Shown here: one piece after another, positions 1 through 7,301 of the stretch | How positions within the stretch are numbered: position 1 is the stretch's first letter | How the letters are laid out: each line of letters starts with the position of its first letter | Assembly: GCA_003537645.1 (NCBI GenBank) | Contig: DPRM01000141.1 | Coordinates: forward strand, 1-22,345 | DNA from: Prolixibacteraceae bacterium | Lineage (GTDB): Bacteria > Bacteroidota > Bacteroidia > Bacteroidales > Prolixibacteraceae | Direction: 5' to 3' | DNA: 22,345 nucleotides | Notes under the pieces: model-generated | What the model was told of the DNA's origin: nothing | The model's database searches: none | Seen by the model: the letters and a program-made list of their open reading frames with translations, nothing else | Translations under genes and position numbers: made by a program

Positions 1-1
1 A

Positions 2-55
2 TCCACAGGTTTTCCGCTTGATCCGTATAAAGTGGTTTATTTTGATATGATATAA
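2..55 (+). CDS. Possible C-terminal tail of an unidentified protein (partial, cut by window edge)
   Basis: One plus-strand frame is open from the window edge to a TAA at 53-55 and reads STGFPLDPYKVVYFDMI; the other two plus frames hit stops within the first 55 bases. The composition is protein-like, and a hairpin suited to transcription termination follows eight bases after the stop. Seventeen residues are too few to assign a family. It could equally be chance, because no start or longer context is visible. Confidence 0.4.
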   Translation, partial: STGFPLDPYKVVYFDMI

Positions 56-92
56 AAACGAAAAGACCACAAAATCAACGTTTTGCGGTCTT
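52..92 (-). terminator. Intrinsic terminator of tRNA-Pro (possibly bidirectional)
   Basis: On the minus strand a 12-bp stem (63-74 with 81-92, including one G-U pair) with a 6-base loop is followed by a T-rich stretch (TTCGTTTTTAT). It lies 27 bases past the 3' end of the tRNA. Read on the plus strand the same stem has one A-C mismatch and could also end the gene fragment at the window edge. Confidence 0.8.
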
Positions 93-118
93 CTGTTTGG
101 GTTTGGAACCCCATTTTG

Positions 119-192
119 TCGGGGTGGCCGGATTTGAACCGACGACCTCGTCGTCCCGAACGACGCGCGCTACCAAGCTGCGCTACACCCCG
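119..192 (-). tRNA. tRNA-Pro (anticodon CGG)
   Basis: The minus strand folds as a cloverleaf of 74 nt. The acceptor stem CGGGGTG pairs with CACCCCG, followed by discriminator A at 119. The D arm carries AGCTTGGTAGC, the anticodon stem CGTCG/CGACG encloses loop TTCGGGA (anticodon CGG), and the T loop is GGTTCAAATCC. CCA is not encoded (A is followed by CAA), so it must be added after transcription. The D-arm and anticodon region resemble E. coli proK. The gene stands alone with its own terminator. Confidence 0.96.
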
Positions 193-271
193 TGCAATAG
201 TTTGAAAAATCTTTTTTCCTTTCAGGAAATTTCTTTCAGAACGATTGAAAGATGAATCTTTAATTGCGCTG

Positions 272-279
272 CAAATCTA
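272..279 (-). promoter_or_regulatory. Possible -7 element for tRNA-Pro
   Basis: The minus strand reads TAGATTTG, an exact match to the Bacteroidota TAnnTTTG element, about 80 bases upstream of the tRNA 5' end. No clear TTTG -33 element lies 19-21 bases further upstream, so the call is tentative. Confidence 0.3.
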
Positions 280-380
280 AAATTTTCAATCGAAATTTAA
301 CCATGTTCTGCCAAGAAATTCAATTGATGGAAGTACTTTTCTATGATGTTTTGAATGAGGAGTGACATACCATAGAAATG

Positions 381-433
381 TTAAAAATCAAAAATGAAGA
401 AGCCGTTACAAACTTTGTTTGAAACGGCTTCTT
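381..433 (-). terminator. Terminator of the arg-pro cluster
   Basis: Arms 397-407 and 423-433 pair perfectly over 11 bp. After an A-A mismatch a further 5 bp (CAAAC/GTTTG) closes on a 3-base loop. On the minus strand the hairpin is followed by CATTTTTGATTTTTAAC, a U-rich tail. It lies about 220 bases past the argB stop and is the first classical terminator downstream of the cluster. Confidence 0.75.
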
Positions 434-591
434 ACTACACAATCAATCCACACTATAAACCAATCACCTCTTAAAACCTCAAAACGATTTGTTTTACTAC
501 CCAAAAATCTACTCCACCACAAATCAGTTTATCTTTTAATCTTTCACTAAACCTTCACCTCATAATTGTGCGTTTATCGTCTAAATCCGTG

Positions 592-643
592 AATATAAAC
601 GTATAACATGGGAAAAAGTTATGAATTTTCCCATGTTTATATT
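592..643. repeat. Bulged inverted repeat in the argB 3' region
   Basis: The right arm (626-643) is the exact reverse complement of 592-600 plus 608-616. The left arm carries a 7-base insertion (GTATAAC, 601-607) and the loop is 9 bases. It begins 14 bases after the argB stop in the direction of transcription. There is no U-tract on the minus side, so it is more likely an mRNA-stabilising hairpin or a repeat than a terminator. Confidence 0.65.
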
Positions 644-656
644 TGTCCAACTTTTT

Positions 657-1436
657 TTAATCTTTTTTCAGACTTAGCCGCGTACCTCTGGCCATCGATA
701 TTTGGCTTGGATTGGTAATCAAAACCTGATTAACCCCATTTCTCATCGCGCTGAATCCATTATCCAGCTTCGGAATCATTCCTTCTTTAATTACACCCTC
801 TTCCTGAAGCTGTTTAAACCGATCGTAATTCAATTCTGCTATAACCGAATTCTCATCATCAGAATTGAGTAAAACTCCTTTTTTTTCGAAGCAATAGAAA
901 AGATTAACAGTGTAATAATTCGATAATTCGATTGCCATATCAGCTGCAATTGTATCTGCATTGGTATTTAGTAGCTGTCCATGACTATCGTGTGTGATTG
1001 GAGCCATTACAGGAACAACCTCTTCATTAAGCAGTAAACGTAATTCCGAAGTGTTTACGCCCAAAATATCGCCAACAAAACCATAATCGATGTCTTTTAC
1101 CGGACGTTTTTTTGCACGGATGACATTCAGGTCGGCTCCGGTTAACCCGATGGAATTACACCCTCTGGCCTGTAATCCGGCAACTATATTTTTGTTTACC
1201 AACCCGGCATATACCATAGTAACTACTTCAAGTGTGGCGGTATCTGTTATTCTGCGGCCTTCAATCATCTGTGTTTCAATACCTAATTTTTCGGCCAGGC
1301 TGGTTGCCAGGCGTCCTCCACCGTGAACCAATATCCGTTTACCTCTGATCTGAGCAAATTGGTTGAGCAACGAATCGAGTGATTCTTTGTCTTCAACTAC
1401 TTTTCCGCCAACCTTTACAATGGTCAATCTTTCCAT
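657..1436 (-). CDS. argB: N-acetylglutamate / N-succinylglutamate kinase ArgB
   Basis: This cytosolic amino-acid kinase phosphorylates the gamma-carboxylate of N-acylglutamate with ATP, the second step of arginine synthesis. The 259-residue protein matches the short bacterial ArgB length. Visible motifs are KVGGK (8-12) and HGGGR (38-42) for phosphate binding, RRITD (61-65), the NTNAD-TIAADMA block (157-168) and GMIPKL (209-214) near the nucleotide site. It is the last gene of the minus-strand cluster, 97 bases after argF'. Because the partner carbamoyltransferase is of the succinyl type, the natural substrate is probably N-succinylglutamate (inference). I do not see the N-terminal helix of arginine-inhibited hexameric ArgB, so feedback may act elsewhere. 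Confidence 0.95.
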   Translation of the reverse strand: MERLTIVKVGGKVVEDKESLDSLLNQFAQIRGKRILVHGGGRLATSLAEKLGIETQMIEGRRITDTATLEVVTMVYAGLVNKNIVAGLQARGCNSIGLTGADLNVIRAKKRPVKDIDYGFVGDILGVNTSELRLLLNEEVVPVMAPITHDSHGQLLNTNADTIAADMAIELSNYYTVNLFYCFEKKGVLLNSDDENSVIAELNYDRFKQLQEEGVIKEGMIPKLDNGFSAMRNGVNQVLITNPSQISMARGTRLSLKKD

Positions 1437-1454
1437 AAAACAAGTGACTTAAGT

Positions 1455-1525
1455 TATAAGTGCCTGGAGTGCCTAAAGTTTCTGGTGCCTGAAGTTTTAA
1501 CTCCGAACTCTAGGCACTTTAGTTC
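1455..1525. repeat. Degenerate short repeat array between argF' and argB
   Basis: GTGCCT occurs three times in direct orientation (1460, 1469 and 1485), each near AAGT- or AGTT-like bases, and once inverted (AGGCAC at 1512-1517). It has the appearance of the dispersed low-complexity repeats common in Bacteroidota spacers. No gene or clear promoter is present. Confidence 0.5.
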
Positions 1526-1533
1526 ACTTCGAA

Positions 1534-2484
1534 CTATTTTATTTCGTCTAATATCAACTTTAATACAGCTTGTGCCGAAAATAAACGGTTTTCTGCTTCC
1601 TGAATAACGATTGAATTTGGGCCGTCAATAACCTCATCTGTCACAATCATATTACGGCGAACCGGCAGGCAGTGCATAAATTTGGCATTGTTGGTAACCG
1701 CCATCTGACGTTCGGAAACCGTCCATGAGCGGTCTTTCGACAGGATTTTTCCGTAGTCGGAATATGAAGCCCAGTTTTTGGCGTAAATAAAATCAGCTCC
1801 TTCGAATGCTTTCATCTGGTCGTATTCCGGTTTTAGGTCGCCCATAAATTCAGGAGCCAGTTCGTATCCTTCAGGATGTGTTACAACTAATTCGTAGTCA
1901 GTTTGGCGCATCCATTCAACAAACGAGTTTGGAACTGCCTGCGGCAATGCCCTTGGGTGCGGTGCCCAGCTCAATACCACTTTCGGACGGGCTTTGGTCT
2001 TGAATTCTTCAATGGTTAACTGATCGGCAAAGGATTGAAGCGGATGCCGTGTTGCGGCTTCCATACTCACTACCGGAACTCCTGAATAGTCAACAAATTG
2101 CTGGATTATTTTTTCTTCGTAATCATCAGCACGGTTTTCGAATTTGGCAAAAGAGCGAACGCCAATAATGTCGCAATAACGGCCAATTACGGGAACTGCT
2201 TCGCGGATGTGTTCCGGTTTGTCGCCATCCATAATCACACCCAGCTCGGTTTCCAGTTTCCAGCCGCCTTCGTTTATATCGAAAACTATCACATTCATTC
2301 CCAGATTCAATCCGGCTTTTTGTGTGCTTAAACGGGTGCGGAGACTTGAGTTGAAGAAAACGAGTAAAAGCGTTTTGTTTTTGCCCAGTTCCTGATATTT
2401 GTAGGGTGATTTTTTAAGTTCGAATGCAAGTTTTAAAGCTTCGTCCAGATTTTCAAGATCGTGAACTGATGTGAAATGTCTCAT
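1534..2484 (-). CDS. argF': N-succinyl-L-ornithine carbamoyltransferase ArgF' (SOTCase)
   Basis: The enzyme transfers the carbamoyl group of carbamoyl phosphate to N-succinylornithine, giving N-succinylcitrulline. The 316-residue protein has the carbamoyl phosphate site FFNSSLRTR (43-51), HPLQ (147-150) and the C-terminal HCLPVRR (271-277). Residue 90 is proline, in MDGDKPEH. In the Bacteroides fragilis SOTCase/Xanthomonas AOTCase comparison this position (Pro90 versus Glu92) sets succinyl against acetyl preference. The sequence otherwise closely follows the B. fragilis enzyme as I remember it. A normal ornithine carbamoyltransferase is therefore unlikely. It lies between proA and argB in the arg-pro cluster, and its carbamoyl phosphate would come from divergent carAB. 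Confidence 0.95.
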   Translation of the reverse strand: MRHFTSVHDLENLDEALKLAFELKKSPYKYQELGKNKTLLLVFFNSSLRTRLSTQKAGLNLGMNVIVFDINEGGWKLETELGVIMDGDKPEHIREAVPVIGRYCDIIGVRSFAKFENRADDYEEKIIQQFVDYSGVPVVSMEAATRHPLQSFADQLTIEEFKTKARPKVVLSWAPHPRALPQAVPNSFVEWMRQTDYELVVTHPEGYELAPEFMGDLKPEYDQMKAFEGADFIYAKNWASYSDYGKILSKDRSWTVSERQMAVTNNAKFMHCLPVRRNMIVTDEVIDGPNSIVIQEAENRLFSAQAVLKLILDEIK

Positions 2485-2573
2485 TTTGGGTTTATTTATC
2501 TTCTGAAAGTATTGTTTTTCAACGTTTTATTAAATAACTGGTTGTTGCATAAAGATACTGCAATTTTTTATTT

Positions 2574-2629
2574 AACCACCTAGTCACCTAGAACACAATA
2601 GAAAAATAAAACTATGTGACTATGTGGTT
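2574..2629. repeat. Imperfect inverted repeat between proA and argF'
   Basis: Arms 2574-2591 and 2612-2629 match at 16 of 18 positions. Each arm is built of two 8-base units (CACCTAGT/CACCTAG against CTATGTGA/CTATGTGG). No U-tract follows on either strand, so it is a repeat or mRNA hairpin rather than a terminator. Confidence 0.6.
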
Positions 2630-2636
2630 CTTACAA

Positions 2637-3887
2637 CTATTTTTCCCTTATCTGCCCAGCGCCTTCAACAATCCATTTGTAGCTTGTCAGCTCTTCTAGT
2701 GCCATCGGTCCGCGCGCGTGAAGTTTTTGGGTGGAAATACCAATTTCGGCACCAAGCCCGAACTGTGCGCCATCGGTAAAAGCTGTTGATGCGTTGCAAT
2801 ATACAGCTGCAGCATCAACCGATTTTTTGAAGATTTCCAATACTTCCATGTTTTCGGAAACAATGGCTTCGGAATGTTTTGAACTGTATGCAGCAATGTG
2901 ATCAAGCGCTTCGTCAAAATCAGCAACTGTTTTTACCGACATTTTATACGAAAGAAACTCGGTTCCAAACGATTCTTCCGTAGCATGTTCGAGCAATTCT
3001 GATGGATAATTCCCTTCAAGAGTCTGGTAGGCTTTTTCGTCGGCATAAATTACAACCTGACTTTGCGGAAGCAGCTCTGTAAGTCTTGGCAAATCGTTTA
3101 GCCGGTTTTGGTGAACGATCAGGCAATCGAGTGAATTACAAACGCTGGGGCGACGCGTTTTTGCATTGTTAATAATGGCTTGACCTTTGGCCGTGTCACC
3201 CGATTCATCGAAATAAGTATGGCAGATTCCGGCTCCGGTTTCAATTACCGGAATTGAGGAATTTTCGCGCACAAAGTTGATCAGACTTTGCGAACCACGC
3301 GGAATAATCAGGTCAACCAGGCCATGAGCATGAAGTAATTCGGTTGTTGCTTCGCGGTCAACTGGCAAAAGTGAAAGTATATTTTCATCCAATCCATGTT
3401 TTCGGAGTACTTCCTGAATAACTTTTACGATGGCCACATTTGAGTCGTTGGCATCGCTTCCGCCTTTCAGAACACAGGCATTTCCCGATTTCAGGCACAA
3501 TGAAAATACATCGAAAGTAACATTTGGGCGCGCCTCGTAAATAATCCCGATTACTCCGAACGGAACACTAATTTTTTTGATCGAGAGTCCGTTTGGTCTG
3601 CTGGTTTCGCTTAAAATACGGCCCAGCGGCGAAGGAAGATTCTCAACATTCGCAATATCTGATGCAATTCCTTTTATTCTATCGGCAGTTAACATCAGTC
3701 GGTCGTATTTCGGATCACTTGGATCCATGCGTCTCAAATCTTTGGCATTTTCCTGAAGGATAAACGCAGTGTTTTCGACTGCAGCCTCTGCTACATCCTG
3801 TAAAACCTGATTTATTTTTTCCTCTGAAACAAGGTTCAGTTTACGACTGGCTCTCAAAACCTGATTAAGTTGCTTTTTTACTGTCAT
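2637..3887 (-). CDS. proA: Gamma-glutamyl phosphate reductase ProA
   Basis: ProA reduces gamma-glutamyl phosphate with NADPH to glutamate semialdehyde, the second proline step. The 416-residue aldehyde-dehydrogenase-fold protein has YEARPNVTFD (117-126), LKGGSDAN (140-147) and the catalytic cysteine Cys250 in RRPSVCNSLD. I take the start at 3887 (MTVKKQL). The frame stays open for 32 more codons upstream, but that stretch reads through a GC-rich palindromic repeat (3935-3957), and family length fits the shorter form. It lies 164 bases after proB and 152 bases before argF', all on one strand, so co-transcription is likely. Confidence 0.96.
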   Translation of the reverse strand: MTVKKQLNQVLRASRKLNLVSEEKINQVLQDVAEAAVENTAFILQENAKDLRRMDPSDPKYDRLMLTADRIKGIASDIANVENLPSPLGRILSETSRPNGLSIKKISVPFGVIGIIYEARPNVTFDVFSLCLKSGNACVLKGGSDANDSNVAIVKVIQEVLRKHGLDENILSLLPVDREATTELLHAHGLVDLIIPRGSQSLINFVRENSSIPVIETGAGICHTYFDESGDTAKGQAIINNAKTRRPSVCNSLDCLIVHQNRLNDLPRLTELLPQSQVVIYADEKAYQTLEGNYPSELLEHATEESFGTEFLSYKMSVKTVADFDEALDHIAAYSSKHSEAIVSENMEVLEIFKKSVDAAAVYCNASTAFTDGAQFGLGAEIGISTQKLHARGPMALEELTSYKWIVEGAGQIREK

Positions 3888-3934
3888 TTTTAGGACTTTT
3901 TTATCACAAAATTCATCCCCCAAAGAGAAAAAAG

Positions 3935-3958
3935 CCCCTCCCAGGGGGTGGGAGGGGG
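3935..3958. repeat. GC-rich palindrome in the proB-proA spacer
   Basis: CCCCTCCCA (3935-3943) and TGGGAGGGG (3949-3957) pair perfectly around a GGGGG loop. It belongs to the same style of C/G-rich palindromes seen at 7170-7297 and lies upstream of the proA start. Confidence 0.65.
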
Positions 3959-4051
3959 AATATAACTCAGGAAATGCTGCCATAAGTTCGGCATTAAAAA
4001 AAGGGGTCTATGAAAAGGGTATCACTACACAAATCCCGAGTCAGTATTTTT

Positions 4052-5170
4052 TTATTCCATTAAATATAGATAGTCGTAATGTACGACAGCTTTTTTGTTT
4101 TTGTTTCCCTTATATTTTTCAGCTTTCTCCGAATTGTATTCCGATTTGCCGATTCCAATCAGCTTTCCGCTTTCATCTTTAATTTTTACCAAATCGCCTT
4201 TTTCAAAAGAGCCTTCAATAGATGTAACTCCTACTGGTAAAAGACTGGTTGCCTGGCTCGAAAGAAGTGCATTTCGGGCGCCTTCGTTTACAACTAATTC
4301 ACCTTTCGCAAAACTTTCAGAATACGAAATCCATTTCTTCACGTTCGACGACTTCTTATGCTCCGACATGAAAGTAGTATGAACAATATCTTCTGCCGGA
4401 TTCATAATCTTCAGAAGCGTATTTTCTTTCATCCCGTTAGCGATGTGAACGTTAATTCCACCTTTGGCCACTTTCTTGGCAATGTGGTATTTGGTCAGCA
4501 TTCCGCCACGTCCGAAACTCGATTTGCTGGTCGAAATGGCCTCGTTCAGCGGTTTGCTTTTTGAGGTAATTTCGCGAATTACTTTCGATTCGGGCAATTC
4601 GGGCGAACCATCATAAATTCCGTCGATGTTGCTTAGTATAATCAATGCTTCAGAGCTTTCCATCGAAGCGATTAATCCTGAAAGTTCATCATTGTCGGTA
4701 AACATCAGTTCGGTAACCGAAATTGTATCGTTCTCATTTACAATAGGTATTACCTTGTTTTCAATCAGGGTCGAAATACAGTTTTTCATATTCAGGTAAT
4801 GAACCCTATCGCTGAAATTCTCTTTGGTAGTGAGTACCTGTGCGCAGAAAATCCCATATTTCCGGAATGCTTCAGCATAACTGTTGATCATTTTTACCTG
4901 ACCAACTGCCGACCACAATTGTCTTGCCGAAACCGTGTCGAGCTTTCTTCCGTTTCCGATTTCTCCTCGCCCTGCTGCCACTGCTCCTGAAGAAACCAGG
5001 ACAATTTCGATACCTTTCTGGTGCAAAAAGGCGATCTGGTCAACCAAATGCGAAATATTGTCGTTGTTTAACGTGCCATCAGACTTGGTTAGAACGTTAC
5101 TGCCCACTTTGACAGTGATTTTTTTATAGCGTAAATGTGTTTTCAAAACAGTTGTCCCCGTTTTCAGCAT
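4052..5170 (-). CDS. proB: Glutamate 5-kinase ProB with C-terminal PUA domain
   Basis: ProB phosphorylates glutamate to gamma-glutamyl phosphate, the committed and normally proline-inhibited step of proline synthesis. The 372-residue length matches two-domain ProB. The amino-acid kinase domain (about 15-270) shows KVGSN (21-25), SSGAVAAG (60-67), NENDT (145-149), TDNDEL (158-163) and GRGGMLTK (220-227). A PUA domain occupies about 278-372 and ends in a Lys-rich stretch. The start codon lies inside the proC stop region (ATGCTGA, 7-base overlap), which supports this start and suggests translational coupling with ProC. Confidence 0.97.
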   Translation of the reverse strand: MLKTGTTVLKTHLRYKKITVKVGSNVLTKSDGTLNNDNISHLVDQIAFLHQKGIEIVLVSSGAVAAGRGEIGNGRKLDTVSARQLWSAVGQVKMINSYAEAFRKYGIFCAQVLTTKENFSDRVHYLNMKNCISTLIENKVIPIVNENDTISVTELMFTDNDELSGLIASMESSEALIILSNIDGIYDGSPELPESKVIREITSKSKPLNEAISTSKSSFGRGGMLTKYHIAKKVAKGGINVHIANGMKENTLLKIMNPAEDIVHTTFMSEHKKSSNVKKWISYSESFAKGELVVNEGARNALLSSQATSLLPVGVTSIEGSFEKGDLVKIKDESGKLIGIGKSEYNSEKAEKYKGNKNKKAVVHYDYLYLME

Positions 5171-5955
5171 TTATTGAAAGATGCGATCAACCCCTGAATT
5201 AGCGAAGAACTAAACCCCTGGTGTTCCATCTCGTTCAGTCCGGTAATGGTAATTCCGCGCGGTGTTGTTACTTTATCAATTTCCTGTTCCGGATGTCTGC
5301 CCGATTCGAGGATCAGTTCTGCTGCACCCTTCACCGTTTGCGCTGTGATAAATTGAGCCATTTCTGCGCTGAAACCCATCTCAATTCCGCCTTGCATAGC
5401 AGCACGCATATAACGCAACGCAAATGCAATTCCGCATGAGCCAAGCACAGTAGCCGCAGCCATCAATTCTTCCGAAATAATGAGTGCTTTGCCCAACTGA
5501 TCAAAGATGTGAACCACCAGGTCGCGTATTTCTTCCGATTTTACATTGGTTGAAATCAGTGTCATCGATTCCTGAATGGCGATGGCTGTGTTGGGCATTA
5601 TCCTGAATGTCTGAACTCCAGATCCGCTCACAGCTTCTTCGAGTTTTATAAGTCCCAAGCCGGCAACCGCCGAAATAAGAATTTGATTCGCCGATAAAAA
5701 AGGCTTGATTTCTGCCAGAATTTCATTGGCCTGATATGGTTTGATCGCCAGAATTACAATATCAGCATTCCGGACAGCTTCAATATTATTATCTGTAGTT
5801 GTGGCGCCTTGTTCCTTAAATTTTTTTAAAACAGCAAGGTAACGGTCGGAAACTGTTAATGAAGTTGGTTGAATTTGTTTCGATTTAATTAAACCAAAAG
5901 CAACAGCGCCTCCAAGGTTTCCTCCACCGATAATGGTGATTTTCTGGTCAATCAT
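5164..5955 (-). CDS. proC: Pyrroline-5-carboxylate reductase ProC
   Basis: ProC reduces pyrroline-5-carboxylate to proline with NAD(P)H. The 263-residue protein has a Rossmann motif GGGNLGGA (10-17), AIKPY (70-74), RIMPNTA (118-124) and the signature TTPRGITITGL (230-240) near the C terminus. Length and motif order are typical of the family. It overlaps proB by 7 bases and follows argD after 75 bases, so the proline genes sit inside the arginine cluster. Pyrroline-5-carboxylate can also arise from ornithine catabolism, so ProC could serve both routes (inference). Confidence 0.96.
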   Translation of the reverse strand: MIDQKITIIGGGNLGGAVAFGLIKSKQIQPTSLTVSDRYLAVLKKFKEQGATTTDNNIEAVRNADIVILAIKPYQANEILAEIKPFLSANQILISAVAGLGLIKLEEAVSGSGVQTFRIMPNTAIAIQESMTLISTNVKSEEIRDLVVHIFDQLGKALIISEELMAAATVLGSCGIAFALRYMRAAMQGGIEMGFSAEMAQFITAQTVKGAAELILESGRHPEQEIDKVTTPRGITITGLNEMEHQGFSSSLIQGLIASFNKC

Positions 5956-5960
5956 GTTTT

Positions 5961-6000
5961 AACTATTTACTATTTAGTAATTTACCATTTGTAATTTACC
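5961..6000. repeat. AT-rich degenerate repeat between argD and proC
   Basis: TAATTTACC occurs twice, adjacent to the palindromic TTACTATTTAGTAA. This is a short low-complexity filler in a 75-base spacer. No terminator signature is seen. Confidence 0.4.
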
Positions 6001-6030
6001 GATGCCTGCTATTTTCTTATTCCTTTTTCC

Positions 6031-7158
6031 TTATTTCTGAATTGTTTCTGACAAGGCTTCAAGGAAGATATCGGCTTGTTCTTTGGTCAAAGTTAGCGGA
6101 GAAAGTAACCGGATGGTATTTGCTCCACTTACGCCGGTAAAAATATGATGTTTTTTTAATAAAACATGACGAATGTCATTAATTTGTTGATCAAATTCAA
6201 GCCCAATCATCAACCCTTGTCCTCTGACCTCTTTAATTTGAGAAAATTCTTTCAGTTTACCAATCAGATATTCACCTACTTCGGCAGCATTTTCGACCAG
6301 TTTTTCGGTCTCCATAATTTCCAAAACGGCTAAACTTGCGGCACAGGCCAGATAATTTCCGCCGAAAGTGGTTCCAAGCATGCCGTGCCAGGGTTTAATT
6401 TCAGGAGCAATCAGCAAGGCACCAACCGGAAATCCGTTGCCCATTCCTTTGGCTACTGTAATCAAATCAGGTCTTATGGCGGTATATTGATGAGCGAAGA
6501 ATTTTCCGCTACGGCCATATCCCGATTGAATTTCGTCCAGAATAAGCAATGCTCCGTATTGTTTGCAAAGTTTTTCGGCCTGAATCAAAAAGCCTTCTGC
6601 CGGAACATGAATTCCGCCAATTCCCTGAATGCCTTCGATGATTACACCTGCAATTTCGTTGGTTTTTAGCTGTTGTTCGAGCAACTCCAGATTGTTGAAT
6701 GGAATAATAATGGCATTGGATGTTTCATTTACAGGAGCAATCAGTTTGGGATTGTCGGTAACTGCAACAGCCGCCGAAGTACGTCCGTGAAACCCTTTTT
6801 TGAAGCTCACTATTTTTTTTTGGCCAGTAACGAATGAAGCCAGTTTTAGCGCATTTTCGTTTGCTTCTGCTCCCGAATTCACAAGGAAAAGCTGGTAATC
6901 AGGATAGCCTGAAACTTGCCCTAGTTTTTCGGCCAATTCTTGTTGTTGTGGAACCTGAACTGAATTGGAGTAAAACCCAATCTCGTTTAATTGGCTGGTC
7001 AGTCTTTTGATATAATGAGGATGTGAATGGCCAACTGAAATTACAGCATGGCCACCGTACAGATCAAGGTATTTGATTCCGTTTTCGTCCCACATGTAAC
7101 AACCTTCTCCCTTAACCGGAGTGATGTCAAGCAACGGATATACGTCGAATAAGTTCAT
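6031..7158 (-). CDS. argD: Acetylornithine / succinylornithine aminotransferase ArgD
   Basis: This class-III PLP aminotransferase converts N-acylglutamate semialdehyde to N-acylornithine using glutamate as amino donor. The 375-residue protein shows LDLYGGHAVISVGHSHP (31-47), NSGAEANE (94-101), FHGRT (123-127), LDEIQSGYGRSG (207-218) and the PLP lysine Lys237 in TVAKGMGNG. All are intact. It lies between argC (143 bases upstream, spacer full of palindromic repeats) and proC. With the succinyl-type ArgF' downstream, succinylornithine is the likely product (inference). Confidence 0.96.
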   Translation of the reverse strand: MNLFDVYPLLDITPVKGEGCYMWDENGIKYLDLYGGHAVISVGHSHPHYIKRLTSQLNEIGFYSNSVQVPQQQELAEKLGQVSGYPDYQLFLVNSGAEANENALKLASFVTGQKKIVSFKKGFHGRTSAAVAVTDNPKLIAPVNETSNAIIIPFNNLELLEQQLKTNEIAGVIIEGIQGIGGIHVPAEGFLIQAEKLCKQYGALLILDEIQSGYGRSGKFFAHQYTAIRPDLITVAKGMGNGFPVGALLIAPEIKPWHGMLGTTFGGNYLACAASLAVLEIMETEKLVENAAEVGEYLIGKLKEFSQIKEVRGQGLMIGLEFDQQINDIRHVLLKKHHIFTGVSGANTIRLLSPLTLTKEQADIFLEALSETIQK

Positions 7159-7169
7159 AATAAAAAATT

Positions 7170-7203
7170 AGAAGCCCCACCAAACCTCCCCGAAGGGGAG
7201 GCT
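7170..7203. repeat. Palindromic GC-rich repeat, copy 1 (argC-argD spacer)
   Basis: AGAAGCC leads into the perfect hairpin CCTCCCC-GAA-GGGGAGG (7185-7201). It is a relative, in inverted orientation, of the copy at 7265-7297, which ends GGCTTCT. Confidence 0.65.
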
Positions 7204-7264
7204 TAAAAAGAGAGCGATTATTTTAATATTTATTGCAAATGCTTTTGAATTACAGACTGCCAAA

Positions 7265-7297
7265 CTCCCCTCCTTCGGAGGGGTTGGGGAGGCTTCT
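7265..7297. repeat. Palindromic GC-rich repeat, copy 2 (argC-argD spacer)
   Basis: It contains the perfect hairpin CCCCTCC-TTC-GGAGGGG (7267-7283) and ends in GAGGCTTCT. Together with 7170-7203 it forms an interrupted inverted repeat around about 60 AT-rich bases. Its end lies four bases downstream of the argC stop codon, reading along the minus strand. Confidence 0.65.
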
Positions 7298-7301
7298 CTT
7301 T

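Larger units (their letters stand above)
193..656. other. Non-coding region between tRNA-Pro and argB
   Basis: These 464 AT-rich bases have no convincing gene on either strand. They contain a possible tRNA promoter, a strong hairpin with a U-tract on the minus strand (381-433), and a bulged inverted repeat (592-643) just past the argB stop. The stretch 434-590 shows nothing I can interpret. Confidence 0.7.

Noticed and set aside
592..643. Hairpin after argB as the main terminator
   Set aside because: The minus-strand sequence after the stem is not U-rich. The hairpin at 397-433 with its U-rich tail fits termination better.
3888..3983. 32-codon N-terminal extension of ProA
   Set aside because: It reads through a GC-rich palindromic repeat, has no family match, and the MTVKKQL start gives the normal length of 416 residues.
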